From Neocallimastix lanati (nom. inval.) (Eukaryota; Neocallimastigomycota; Neocallimastigomycetes; Neocallimastigales; Neocallimastigaceae), in assembly GCA_016946835.1 (NCBI GenBank), contig JACVTC010000011.1, positions 82,501-146,500 of the forward strand: a stretch of DNA of 64,000 bases. The letters run 5' to 3'. Below, in pieces: positions 39,988-51,707 of this stretch. Position 1 is the stretch's first letter; each line of letters opens with the position of its first letter. The position numbers were made by a program, and so were the translations under genes. The notes under the pieces were generated by a model. The model was given only the letters and a program-made list of their open reading frames with translations, ran no database searches and was not told the origin of the DNA.

Positions 39988-42900
39988 ATGGGTATGTTTA
40001 ATTTTAAAAGAAATCATAAAAAAGAAAAATCTAAGGAATCAACTATAATAAAAGGAAAATCAAAAGGTATTTTTCATTTTCCCTTTATTTTTAAAAATTT
40101 TAATAAAAAAAATACAAATATAGATAGTAATACTACAGAAAATGTAGATGGAAAAGAACAAGGATATTATTTTGTTTCCTACTCAAAAAGTATGGAAATT
40201 AGAAGAGCATCATCAACACATATAAATCATATAAATAATCAAAATAACTTAGTATATAATCCATATTATAATACTAAAACCATCGAATTTTTAAAAACAT
40301 CGATAACTTCAATACCATTAGAGGAACAACTTAATTTAAGAAACAGAATAGTAAGAAAAACTAGTACAAGACATCAAAATTTAATTGAAGGTCAAGGAAT
40401 TAAAAAAGTACCTTCAGAGAATAGTTTGGAAAATTTAAAAAATGAAATGGATACTGATGCATTTTTAAAGGTAAAAAATTATAATGATATTTCAAAAACT
40501 ATGAAAAGTGTTAAAGAAGAAAATATAAAACCTAAACTTAAATCAACGATGAATCAGTTGAATGATTTTTTAAATAATGAAAGGAATAATGGTTTGGGAG
40601 ATTTAAGCAGCTATAGTGATGATATTTATGATATAACTTCTTCATTTGAATCATATTCGAAAGAAAAATCTACTTTATTGAATATTGCTGAACAAAAGGA
40701 TATTGAAGTTATTAAAGATGATAAATTTAAACTAATTGAAGCTAATAATACCCCTAGTTCAACGCAAGTTACATTAGGAAAAGATACCAGCTTAATTAAC
40801 TCATTGGCTTCAGAATCGCAAGAGATTAAACCACCAATCATTGATGAACTATCTTCCGAAATAATTCCAAATGATATGGAAGAAGAAAAAGTTATTACTT
40901 CTTATATGAACCAAGAAGCAAGTTCTCATGAAAAAAGAAAAAGAGGTGATAGCCAATCTAGTATTAGTCCTTTCAATAGGCAATCTGTAGTATTAATTCA
41001 AAAAAAGAAATTTAAAAAAGACGAAACAAAGAAAAGTAGTGAGGATCCCAACTTCGTTAAAAATTATAAAAAACGCATGGGTATGATAACGGGGAGAAGG
41101 TGCTCATTTGTTAAGAACCCCTCCATCGTTCAAGGTGTAAAGGGACCATGGAAAATCGTTGAAACCACAACCATGACAGCAGGTATAGCAACCTCAACTG
41201 ATATAATACATCATGCTATAACTAATAATACATTATCTAATACCCAACCTAAGATTTTCCATTCATCCTCTTTACCCTCCTTAAATACTACTTTATCAAA
41301 TCAAAAATATTTAGTAACAAGACATCAAATTATGTCTGATTCCTTATTAAATGAATTTAATGGTGTTCAGGAAAAGAGCTCTCAGTATTCATTAGAAGGT
41401 CACGAAATATTAAATGATAAAGATAGTGACATAATAAGTGGAATTAATTCAGAATTTACATTTAATTCCAATTATAGTCATGATAATGAACCAAATGAAC
41501 AAAAAAGTTTACAGAGTTCTCTTCAATCCATCTATAAAAAAACGAGCCCAAAATTAATTATTCAAAATATTAGAAGCAAATCATTAAAAGCCATTTTGAA
41601 TCCTGATACTAAAAAATTAAACATTAATGATGAAAAAAGGTCTCCCAAAAAGAAAATTCAAGATATAGTCATAGCATCAATATATAACCAATCCTCATCT
41701 CAATCTTTATCTACTTCTACTTCTATCAATTCAATAAATAGTCATATTAATATTATTAATACAAATATTAATAATAATTTCAATGATAATATTCATACTA
41801 ATATTAATACAGATACAAATATAAAAACTAATATTGCTCCAATTAACATTAATACTAAAACTAATATAAATACTAATATTGATCCAATTAATATTAATAA
41901 TGAAATTAATATAAATACTAATATTACTCCAATTAATACTGATTTTAATATTAATAAGAATAATAATATTTCTCCAATTTTCACTACTACTACAACTACT
42001 AATCAAAATATAAATAATGAAGTTACTAAAATTTCAAATGAAGAAAATAAAAATTTTAATGAGACTAGTATAACGACGTCAAGTATAAATTTACCATCTA
42101 AAAAGAATTCTACAACATTATTCCAAGATAATACAGATGCAGGTTCTCATAGTAAATATACTTCCAATTCAATTTTATCCAGTTTAGAGTCTGTAACAAC
42201 TGAAAAATACACTAAAGATATTTATAATGAAATACATGGAAAAAGTTCAATGAAAATACTTAAATATCATTTAAGTAAACCATACGGTATAGAAAATGAA
42301 GATGAAAATATAAAAGAAAAAGATTATGAAAATGATAATATTAGTATAAATGATAGTTTGGAATTGAAATCTAAAAAATTATTAGATACATATTGGAATA
42401 ATTCGATGGATAATTCAGTGGCAATGGAAGCAAGATATTTTTTAATTTCAGATGATAAGAAAAGAAATAGTCATGAAAATAATTCTTATAATAATGCTAG
42501 TAATAATAAAGAAGAGAAGAATAATCATGCCTATGGTAGAGATACCTCTTTTGTTCATCTTCAGTCAGATGAACTATCCACTTCTAAAATATCAAGTGTA
42601 GAAGATGAATCATTTAATCAACTTCAGTCTTATGGTGAAATCGTTAGACGTACTTATGAAAATAAGAAGAATGAAAGAGGAGGATATGATAATGGCAACA
42701 TTAGACCGATTTTGGAAAAGGCACGTAAACGTAAAAGTTCTCAAAGACGTAAGGAATGGTCTAAAAAAAAATTTAAGAATAATGATAACCATGTTGGTAC
42801 TGTCCAAGATAGTATAAGATATATACCATATGATTCATCAATGAGTTATAATAGTTTAACAAACATGGCAACAATTACTTCTTTAGAAAGAACTAATAAG

Positions 42901-45324
42901 GAAAACCAAAGTCAAGATCTTACAAATGAGGAATTCCTTTATAACAATTATTATAATGACTTTTCTACCGATAAAAATAAAGAACATATTTATAAAAGGG
43001 ATTTACCTTCAACATCATCACCACTAAAGAATGATGCTGATATAAATGATACATCAGAAATTATTGAGTTACGAGAGAATTACTATGGTAAATATAATAA
43101 AGAAAATATTAATAAAAATAATCAATATGGAGAGAAGAAAAATGAAGCTAATGATTTAGATACATCTTTTACTTCACTTGAATTTAAGGATACTGTTATT
43201 AGTAGTGTGGAGAAAGATATTTCTTCACCAAGTCATAATAATAATTCATCTTTTATTCATAATTCGATTACAAGTGTACCGATTGAAAAATCTCATGGTA
43301 AAATAAAAGTAAAACGTTTTAAAGGAAAGTCACCCATACTACCATTACCACCACAAAAGCAAAATTTCCCAAGACTAATTGATGTTCCAGGGAATAGTAG
43401 TATGAAAAAGGTCTATACTATGGAGAATATTGATAAGGAAAATTATGATGATACTTTTTATTCGTATGCGGCAGCAACAGCAGCAGACGATACAATTTTA
43501 TCGTTACCAAAGAATTATTCAGAATTTCATAAAAATATTAGTCATAATAACATATACAACAACAACAATAACAACAATAGCAATAATAATAATAATAGCA
43601 GTAACAATAACAATAACAATAATAACAATACCAGTACTAATAAAGATAACATTAACAATAACAATAAAAATAACAATATTATCATAGACAACAACAATAT
43701 CAACAACAGTAATAGTCATATTTATAATATTAATAATATTAATAATATTAAAAATACTTATAATAATAATTATAGTAATAATTATGGTAAAACCATTAAT
43801 AATAGTAACTATAATATTAATAATAATACTGTTCATATTCTTTCTAGTCATTGTACTCAAAAAACATCAACATATAATTTTTTACCAAAGAAATTATTAG
43901 AATTTAGTGATAATTTAAATATTGCAAATTTCCAAATTCATACATGTAAAGATTCAGTTCTTTCCCCATTGATACCCTGCATTGCTTGTAGTAATGAAAA
44001 CAAATGGAAGAATAGGAAGTTTACAAGTAAATTAAAAAATCATTTTAAAAAATGGATGAGTTCCTTAACTCATGGTAAACAAAAGAATAATAAGTCAATG
44101 GTTTATACATCTTCTGCGACACTAACGGTACCAATTTACTTTGGTGATCAATTAGCATCACCAGAAGATCAAAGAAGACATCAACATCAACCACATCAGC
44201 ATCAACAGTATAAACATCAATATTATTATCGTAATTGTGAAACAACTAAAAATGGGAGTGGTTCTTCCGGTAAGAATTCAACTCATGAAAGAAAATGGAA
44301 AATTAAGAATAAAAAGTTGAAAAATTCTTCATCGACTCCTTCATTTATATTCTCTAATAAAGCAACTCAAAGTCCTTTACCTATGGAATATCCATCTCCA
44401 ATAAATATAAGTAATTCTTATATTGGAAGTCCTTTGGTTCCTAATTCATCTATAACAAACATTAATCAAGTTATAGAGACTAAGGGAACTAATAGCGAAA
44501 TTTTACCAATAGCCAATGATATTAATAAAAAAAATTCAAATATTCGACTTAAACAAGATTATAATAAGGGCCTTTCTTCTCCTGTGAGTATTTCTTTTGT
44601 GAAAACCCAAGTTAATAAAAAAAAATCATTTGAACCTTTAATCATTAAAGGAAGAAGTGAAAGAGATCAAATGAATAGTAATAATTATGTTAATCAATTG
44701 AGGCCTCAGAGTAAATCTAATGATAATTATAATAATCAACTAAGACCTCAAAATAAATTTAGTGATGATAAACAAAATAAACATAAAGGAATTATATACT
44801 ATAATAATAATAATAATAGTAATAATAATAATAATAGTAATAATAATAGAAAATCTTTAGAAAAAGAAACCATATTATTATCCCGTCAAAGAAATACCTC
44901 TATTATTCCAATGGAAAAAGATGAAGAATTAGAGCAACACTTACTTAATAATGTTAATTTACATAAAGGATATAATAAATCTATATTTTCAATACCAATT
45001 ACTCCAGAATTGAAACCAATGAAAATAACTGATGAAGGTAATGAATATAATTCAACTATTCTTAAAAATAAACCTTCTTTAATATCTATTTCTATTTCAT
45101 CTACAACATCTTCCATTTCAATAAAAATTGATAATAATTCAATAAATTCAAATTCAAATTCAAATTCAAATTCAAATTCTGCAATACCTCGTAAAAAGAA
45201 GCCTTCATATTCTAAACGTCATTCTAAATCTTTACAATCATTATATAAGGATATCTGTGTCCTTGGTTTAAGTATAGATCGTCTTGCTGCCAAATATAGT
45301 TCTTCCAATATAAATAGAAAATAG
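39988..45324 (+). CDS. Large Asn/Ser/Lys-rich protein, 1778 residues, function unknown
   Basis: One uninterrupted exon from an ATG preceded by a poly(A) tract to TAG. No catalytic or known domain is recognised. It begins with a basic segment (MGMFNFKRNHKKEKSKES) followed by FPFIFKNF. Features: scattered basic patches (KKKFKKDETKK, ARKRKSSQRRKEWSKKKFK), a Thr/Asn/Ile array of repeats such as NINTNIDPIN encoded at about 41755-41960, long Asn runs encoded at 43540-43690 and 44800-44850, a His/Gln patch near 44175-44225, and a Ser-rich region near the end. The last about 25 residues (SLQSLYKDICVLGLSIDRLA) are less biased and could be a conserved motif. Probably largely disordered, perhaps a regulatory or nuclear protein; that is inference. 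The open frame over 5.3 kb in such AT-rich DNA makes the gene itself secure. Confidence 0.85.
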   Translation: MGMFNFKRNHKKEKSKESTIIKGKSKGIFHFPFIFKNFNKKNTNIDSNTTENVDGKEQGYYFVSYSKSMEIRRASSTHINHINNQNNLVYNPYYNTKTIEFLKTSITSIPLEEQLNLRNRIVRKTSTRHQNLIEGQGIKKVPSENSLENLKNEMDTDAFLKVKNYNDISKTMKSVKEENIKPKLKSTMNQLNDFLNNERNNGLGDLSSYSDDIYDITSSFESYSKEKSTLLNIAEQKDIEVIKDDKFKLIEANNTPSSTQVTLGKDTSLINSLASESQEIKPPIIDELSSEIIPNDMEEEKVITSYMNQEASSHEKRKRGDSQSSISPFNRQSVVLIQKKKFKKDETKKSSEDPNFVKNYKKRMGMITGRRCSFVKNPSIVQGVKGPWKIVETTTMTAGIATSTDIIHHAITNNTLSNTQPKIFHSSSLPSLNTTLSNQKYLVTRHQIMSDSLLNEFNGVQEKSSQYSLEGHEILNDKDSDIISGINSEFTFNSNYSHDNEPNEQKSLQSSLQSIYKKTSPKLIIQNIRSKSLKAILNPDTKKLNINDEKRSPKKKIQDIVIASIYNQSSSQSLSTSTSINSINSHINIINTNINNNFNDNIHTNINTDTNIKTNIAPININTKTNINTNIDPININNEININTNITPINTDFNINKNNNISPIFTTTTTTNQNINNEVTKISNEENKNFNETSITTSSINLPSKKNSTTLFQDNTDAGSHSKYTSNSILSSLESVTTEKYTKDIYNEIHGKSSMKILKYHLSKPYGIENEDENIKEKDYENDNISINDSLELKSKKLLDTYWNNSMDNSVAMEARYFLISDDKKRNSHENNSYNNASNNKEEKNNHAYGRDTSFVHLQSDELSTSKISSVEDESFNQLQSYGEIVRRTYENKKNERGGYDNGNIRPILEKARKRKSSQRRKEWSKKKFKNNDNHVGTVQDSIRYIPYDSSMSYNSLTNMATITSLERTNKENQSQDLTNEEFLYNNYYNDFSTDKNKEHIYKRDLPSTSSPLKNDADINDTSEIIELRENYYGKYNKENINKNNQYGEKKNEANDLDTSFTSLEFKDTVISSVEKDISSPSHNNNSSFIHNSITSVPIEKSHGKIKVKRFKGKSPILPLPPQKQNFPRLIDVPGNSSMKKVYTMENIDKENYDDTFYSYAAATAADDTILSLPKNYSEFHKNISHNNIYNNNNNNNSNNNNNSSNNNNNNNNNTSTNKDNINNNNKNNNIIIDNNNINNSNSHIYNINNINNIKNTYNNNYSNNYGKTINNSNYNINNNTVHILSSHCTQKTSTYNFLPKKLLEFSDNLNIANFQIHTCKDSVLSPLIPCIACSNENKWKNRKFTSKLKNHFKKWMSSLTHGKQKNNKSMVYTSSATLTVPIYFGDQLASPEDQRRHQHQPHQHQQYKHQYYYRNCETTKNGSGSSGKNSTHERKWKIKNKKLKNSSSTPSFIFSNKATQSPLPMEYPSPINISNSYIGSPLVPNSSITNINQVIETKGTNSEILPIANDINKKNSNIRLKQDYNKGLSSPVSISFVKTQVNKKKSFEPLIIKGRSERDQMNSNNYVNQLRPQSKSNDNYNNQLRPQNKFSDDKQNKHKGIIYYNNNNNSNNNNNSNNNRKSLEKETILLSRQRNTSIIPMEKDEELEQHLLNNVNLHKGYNKSIFSIPITPELKPMKITDEGNEYNSTILKNKPSLISISISSTTSSISIKIDNNSINSNSNSNSNSNSAIPRKKKPSYSKRHSKSLQSLYKDICVLGLSIDRLAAKYSSSNINRK

Positions 45325-46528
45325 TAATTTAAATTTATAATATTTGAAATATGATATCCATTTATTTATTTTTATTTATTATCATTATTAAAATTAATAA
45401 TATTATTATTAATATTATTATTTTTATTTTTTTTTTTTTTTAAAAAAAAATAAAAAAAATAAAAAAATTATTAAAAAAAAAAAAAAAAAAAAAAAAAAGT
45501 ATAAAATTAACTAATAATAGTTTTATAATAAAAATTAAAGTATAAGAATATTTTTAATAAAACAATTTAATATTAATATAAATTAAAATATAATAAATAT
45601 AATATTTATTATTTTATATACTAAATTTTAAACTAAAATTAAAAATTAAGATAGTATTAAAATGATTATTATTATAAAAATCAATAAATAAATAATACTA
45701 ATATATATATAATTTAGAAATAATTAATTTTTAATTAATAAAAATATATAAAGATATTATTAATAAAAAATAATAAATAGAAATAGTATATAAAATAAAA
45801 TATTTAAATTAAAATATTTAAATTAGATAAACAACAATAATAATGATAATTAATAGTAATGTTAATGATAAATGAAAAAATTTAAATATTTTAATAGTTT
45901 AATTATATATATATATAATCATAAAAATGAAAAGAATTTTTACGAAACTACTAGTAATAATTAAAAAAAAAAAATTGTACATAAAATTACTTAGTATAAA
46001 TTAATTAGAAATATATTTGAAGAATAAATAGATATACTCTATGTTATAGTTTTATAGAGCTAATATTAATATTACATATATATTTGTATTATTCAAGTAA
46101 AAGATTCAATTTTTAAATTTAGTATTGAATTTAGTATAATTATTAATATTAGAAAAGTTTTATTTTTAGTTCTATATTTTTTAGTTAGAATTTTTATTTT
46201 TATTTTTTTAATTTTATTTTATTTTTTTTAATTTTTTTTTTTTTTTTTTTTTTTACTTTTTTATTATTTATTTATTTATTTATATTTTTTATAAGTATTT
46301 ATTAATATATATATATATATACATATATATATTTATTATTATTATTAATATTATTTTATTAATGTATTATTTTTTAAAGATTTAATTTATTTATTATCAT
46401 TATTATTATCATTATTATTATCATTATTATTATTATTATTATTTTTTTTTTAATTTTAAGAACCATTACCCTTAATAATTAATATTTTAATCAATACAAT
46501 GATAGTGATTATTCAAATTATTTTATTT

Positions 46529-46604
<76 letters not shown>

Positions 46605-46917
46605 ATTTTATTTATTTATTTTTTATTAAAAAAAAAAAAACAAAACAAAAAATCAAAAACAAACGAAACAAACAAACAAACAAATAATAAAAAATATTAT
46701 TAATAATAAAAGTAAAAATTAAATAAAAATCATATTAAACTTAAAATATCAAAAAATCGAAACTATTTATGTGCACATACAAATACTTTTCTGTGAACCT
46801 ATAAATAGTCATAATTTTTATATATTTATTTTTATGAATGTATTTATATATTTTTAAAAAATAAAGAACATAGTTTTATTATTTTCATTATGATCAATTT
46901 GTATACCATTAGATATT
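45325..46917. other. AT-rich intergenic DNA
   Basis: Poly(A)/poly(T), (AAT)n at 46530-46567 and (TA)n at 46567-46600. The small frame at 46499-46687 is an artefact of these tracts. Confidence 0.65.
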
Positions 46918-47030
46918 AGACCTACCGTTGTCAATAGCGTCGACGTCGAAATAATAAGGGTAAAGAAGAAATTATGATAGAGATTTAAATGATAGTTTTT
47001 GTCCACATGGAGTTATCATCAATGAATATT
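46918..47030 (+). pseudogene. Fragment related to the decayed coding relic at 57541-58880
   Basis: An AGATTT...AATGAT segment followed by TTTT.TCCACATGGAGTTATCATC at about 46980-47020 recurs, nearly unchanged, at 58815-58852. It is a short broken piece. The same strand reads through a DLND...PHGVII-like stretch in both copies. Confidence 0.45.
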
Positions 47031-47585
47031 TACAATAAAAATTCGTATATGATTAATGAATATTTGGAGCAACTGTATATAGAATAATGTAGAATTCTTT
47101 TATAATTATTAAATTAATTCTTATTACTAATATTATTTATAATTATAAATAAAAATAAAATAAAATAAAAAAAGAAAAAAAAAAAAAAAAAAGTATTAAA
47201 TATTATATAAAAATAATTGGATTTTCCATACTTTATTATATTAATTTCTTTTATTTAATATTTCATAATAATTTTAATTTAGATAATATTGGTTTTTCAA
47301 AAATTAAAAAGAAAAAAGAATAAATTAGAATAATTATTAATTAAAAAAGTGTTATAAATAAAAGAAATAATTATATATGATCAATATTATTAATAAAAAA
47401 GAAAAAAGAATTAATTAGAATAATTATTAATAAAAGTGTTATAAATAAAAGATATAATTATATATGATCAATATTATTAATAAAATAAAATAATCATTAT
47501 TAATGAATTAAAAAAAAAAAAAAAAAAAAATTATTGATTAATAATATTAATAATATCTTTAATATCTTAAGTTTATAAATTTTAG

Positions 47586-47593
47586 TATAAATA
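47586..47593 (+). promoter_or_regulatory. TATA box of sHSP gene 1
   Basis: TATAAATA within AGTATAAATACTT, 216 bp before the ATG. Near-identical sequence stands 215-225 bp before the other two sHSP genes. A T-rich stretch with GAA/TTC triplets follows, but no perfect heat-shock element was found. Confidence 0.55.
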
Positions 47594-47773
47594 CTTTGAA
47601 TTTTTTCTTTTACTTTTTGTTAAAAAATAAATAAAAATAAAATATCAATAAAATATTTAATAAATATTTAAATAAAATTAAAATTAAAATAATAAAAACA
47701 ATAATTAAAATAAAAACGTATTACATATAAATTTTTTGAAAACTTTATTTTTAAAAAAAAAAACATTTAAATA

Positions 47774-47808
<35 letters not shown>

Positions 47809-47810
<2 letters not shown>

Positions 47811-48423
47811 GTACTTTAATACTTGTGAACAATTATTAGAAAATACTTTATTTGATCTTTTAGAAGCTGGCAATTTATTTAATAATTTCTGGTATGGAAA
47901 TGACTTTGTTCCATCAATGAAGATTTACAGTTGTTCTTTAAGAAAGCAAATCAATAATTCTGATATTTCATCTGAACTTAAATATAATCCAAGAATGAAT
48001 TTTAATGAGGATGGAGAAAATTTTTATATTCATGCGGATTTACCAGGAATGACTAGAGATCAAATAAAAATTGAATTTAATGAAGAAGATCATTCTTTAA
48101 TTATTTCAGGTGAAAGAAAATCACCATATGAAACTAATCAAAATGAAATTCTTTCTGAACAAACTAGTAATAATGAAAATACTAATGAAAATAATAATAA
48201 TAAAAACTCACAAAATAAAGAAAATAAAGAAAACAAAGAAAACAAAGATATAAAATTTCTTTTAAAAGAAATTAATTATGGTAAATTTTCAAAATCATTC
48301 ATACTTCCTAAGGATATTAATTTAGATAATATTCAAGCTAAAATTGAAAATGGATTATTAAAAATTATCATTCCTAAATTTAAATCACCAAAAAATGGAA
48401 CTCGTACTATTGAAATTCAATAA
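47809..48423 (+). CDS. Small heat-shock protein (Hsp20, alpha-crystallin domain), copy 1
   Basis: An ATP-independent chaperone that holds unfolding proteins. 204 residues, no intron. The alpha-crystallin domain spans about 60-190: YNPRMNFNEDGENFYIHADLPGM, the strand IKIEFNEEDHSLIISGERK, then YGKFSKSFILPKDI and AKIENGLLKIIIPK (family A-x-x-x-N-G-x-L motif). The C-terminal I-x-I oligomerisation motif is IEI at 201-203. An Asn/Glu/Lys-rich low-complexity insert at about 107-146 replaces the loop between strands beta-5 and beta-7. The protein is identical to the copy at 51093. The domain style is like bacterial and plant class A sHSPs. Confidence 0.93.
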
Positions 48424-49534
48424 AAATGTACTATTAAATTAATATATTTCAATTAAATTCTATTCTATATTCTATTTGAATATAAAAGAAATATACTTTT
48501 TGAATTTTAATATAAAAAAATTCAAATCCATAAAGGATTATTTTCAAAATAGAAAAATGAAATATTATTTAATATATTATTAAATAAATATTATTTAGTT
48601 AATTCTTAATTATTAGTTATTATATAAATTCATTAAATATCATTTTATTACTATAAATATTATAAAGGTATTAATATCATATTTTTTTTGAATGTATTAT
48701 TTAATAATATAATGATTATTTCTAAAAATATATAAAAATATAAAAATAAAAATATAAAAAGAAAAAGAAAAAAAAAAAGAAAAAATAAAATAATATTCTT
48801 TTAAAATATTAAAAATATTAAAGCTATCTAAATAAAAATTATAATTAAAAAAAATTAATTATTTACTTATAATAGATGAAGTGTGTATAAAAATTTTCAT
48901 TTACTAAGAATAATAAATTAAAAATCGATATTATTATATTTATATATTTTAATTTGTTATTAATTTAATATTTTAATTTAAAATAAATTTAAAAAAAAAA
49001 AAAACATATTTTATAATAGAATAATTTCACTTAATATGAAAATTAAGATTTTGTGTAACATATATATTTAATTAATAATTTTTATTATATTAATTTCATT
49101 ATGAATAATATACTTTATACTAAAATTTTTTATTATTAATAAAATAAACAAAATTGTTAATTTTAAAAATCGTTAATTCTTTATTAATTGTTATTTATTA
49201 ATTATTAATTATTAAAAAATAATTATTTTAGTTAATTTTCAAAGAATTAAACATTTTTTTTTTGTTTCTATTAATTTATTATTATATATGAATAAATAAA
49301 ATAAAAGACATAATAAGGTAGAATTCTTTAAAAAATTAATAATTATATAGAATTTTTTGGAAAGTTATAGAATAACATTTTATTAATAAAATATATTTAT
49401 GGAATATTAGAGAAAGCTATAGAATTAAATTATGCTATTATGTTTTTTTCTTATAATAAAATATATTTATTTTTCTAAAAAAAAAGGTTTCAATTTAAAT
49501 AATAATATAATTGAAATATTTCGTTTTACTAATC

Positions 49535-49565
<31 letters not shown>

Positions 49566-49641
49566 GTATATATATATCTTTTTATTAATTTAATATTTGT
49601 AAATTTTAAAAATTTTAAAAAATTATTTATTTAGATATATC
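48424..49641. other. AT-rich DNA downstream of sHSP copy 1
   Basis: Mostly the 3' flank of duplication unit 1, then poly(A) near 49539-49563. No gene seen. Confidence 0.6.
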
Positions 49642-49653
49642 ATATTTGATAAT

Positions 49654-50200
49654 AATCGACCCCGCCCTTTGACCATTTTCCGGTTTTTTTCCTGAACAAA
49701 AAGTTTTACGGTAGATAGTGGTTAGGATTTCCGTTAAAAGGTAAGTATATCCTCCTCCCCTTATATATTATATTCTTAAATTCCTGAGTAATATAGACTA
49801 GATACTGTCCTAACAGTGGGCCTGAGAGGGTTGCGCTAGTAACTGTCATTAATATACTTACGAGGGAATTCCTAGCATATGGGTTTATATGCACGAAGTT
49901 AATCTACGAATAATCAATCTGCTAACTAAATACTATTACCAAGTGTGCTAACACGTGACTCAATTGGGTTAGGTTACTCTAGCCTCCCTTCAAGGGAGTT
50001 AGGCACCGAAAAAGCATTCCGAGAAAAATCGTGCTAGAAAATCTCAGCAATAATACGTATGGTTAGAGCGCCAATGCTGAATAAACAGTAAGGCTGTCCA
50101 GTAGGGACTATATCCACCAAAGTGTTGTGACTACCTTAATATTCCCATGTCTTGAGGGGGGCATAGGGCAGTACACACCAGAAATAAAAAAAAAAAAAAA
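49654..50200 (+). mobile_element. SINE-like retroposon with poly(A) tail, 547 bp
   Basis: Bordered by the 12-bp duplication ATATTTGATAAT (49642-49653 and 50201-50212) and ending in 16 A residues (50185-50200). It starts AATCGACCCCGCCCTTTGACC, shares this head with 4917-5034 and 36338-36723, and has AG/GTAAGTAT at 49739-49748. The body contains strong hairpins such as CTCCCTTCAAGGGAG. A tRNA A-box-like TAGTGGTTAGGATT lies in the head, and a GGTTAGAGCGCC module at about 50060-50072 is related to the GAGAGCGCCGA module of the other elements. It sits between the two duplicated sHSP units. No credible ORF. Confidence 0.78.
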
Positions 50201-50870
50201 ATATTTGATAATTATAAGATATAAATATTTTAATTATAAATTTTATTAGTAATAATTACAGTGCATATTAGTTTATAATATTTAAATAAAATATAAGTTA
50301 TGAATAATTTATGGATATATTTTGAATTATAGAATAATTTAGAAAAAATACAATTTATTAATTAATTTTTATTAATAATATATTTGTATTGTTAAATATT
50401 ACTTCAAATATTATATAATAAAGATGGATTTTACATACTATATTATATTAATTTCTTTCATTTAATATTTCATAATAATTTTAATTTAAATAATAATATT
50501 AATCTTTCAAAAATTAAAAAAAAAAAGAATAAATTAGAATAATTATTAATAATTATTAATAAAAAAGTGTTATAAATATAAGAAATTATATATGGTCAAT
50601 ATTATTAATAAAATAGAATAATTATTAATGAATTAGTTTAAAACAAAGTAACAATAATATATGCTTGGTATTAATTATTACTTTTTATTCATAATTATTA
50701 CTAAAATTGTGATAATAATAAAATTTCAATATTATTAATAAATACTTTTTATTTATAATTATTAAAAAATTATTCGAGTAAAAGAACATATTAGATATTA
50801 AAATTTTTTTTTAAAAAAAAAAAAAAAAATATTAATTATATTATTAATCAATTAAGATTTTAAATTTTAA

Positions 50871-50878
50871 TATAAATA
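50871..50878 (+). promoter_or_regulatory. TATA box of sHSP gene 2
   Basis: TATAAATA, 215 bp before the ATG, within the duplicated promoter. Confidence 0.55.
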
Positions 50879-51057
50879 CTTTGAAATTTTTCTTTTACTT
50901 TTTGTTAAAAAATAAATAAAAATAAAATATCAATAAAATATTTAATAAATATTTAAATAAAATTAAAATTAAAATAATAAAAACAATAATTAAAATAAAA
51001 ACGTATTACATATAAATTTTTTGAAAACTTTATTTTTAAAAAAAAATCATTTAAATA

Positions 51058-51092
<35 letters not shown>

Positions 51093-51094
<2 letters not shown>

Positions 51095-51707
51095 GTACTT
51101 TAATACTTGTGAACAATTATTAGAAAATACTTTATTTGATCTTTTAGAAGCTGGCAATTTATTTAATAATTTCTGGTATGGAAATGACTTTGTTCCATCA
51201 ATGAAGATTTACAGTTGTTCTTTAAGAAAGCAAATCAATAATTCTGATATTTCATCTGAACTTAAATATAATCCAAGAATGAATTTTAATGAGGATGGAG
51301 AAAATTTTTATATTCATGCGGATTTACCAGGAATGACTAGAGATCAAATAAAAATCGAATTTAATGAAGAAGATCATTCTTTAATTATTTCAGGTGAAAG
51401 AAAATCACCATATGAAACTAATCAAAATGAAATTCTTTCTGAACAAACTAGTAATAATGAAAATACTAATGAAAATAATAATAATAAAAACTCACAAAAT
51501 AAAGAAAATAAAGAAAACAAAGAAAACAAAGATATAAAATTTCTTTTAAAAGAAATTAATTATGGTAAATTTTCAAAATCATTCATACTTCCTAAGGATA
51601 TTAATTTAGATAATATTCAAGCTAAAATTGAAAATGGATTATTAAAAATTATCATTCCTAAATTTAAATCACCAAAAAATGGAACTCGTACTATTGAAAT
51701 TCAATAA
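51093..51707 (+). CDS. Small heat-shock protein (Hsp20), copy 2
   Basis: Protein identical in all 204 residues to the 47809 gene; at the DNA level at least one silent difference was seen (an ATT/ATC codon for I86). The near-perfect match of the coding region, against flanks that have picked up indels, suggests a recent duplication or gene conversion. Same alpha-crystallin domain, low-complexity loop insert and IEI tail as copy 1. Confidence 0.93.

Larger units (their letters stand above)
47217..49480. repeat. Unit 1 of a roughly 2.3-kb tandem duplication carrying an sHSP gene
   Basis: Gene, promoter and both flanks match 50423-52850, with small indels outside the gene. The upstream match begins near TGGATTTTCCATACT; the downstream match runs through GATGAAGTGTGTATAAAAAT and beyond. 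Confidence 0.8.

Noticed and set aside
41731-42006. Minus-strand frames inside the 1778-codon gene
   Set aside because: Shadows of the Thr/Asn/Ile repeat on the coding strand.
49706-49894. 62-codon minus-strand open frame
   Set aside because: Within the SINE-like element and antisense to its poly(A) direction.
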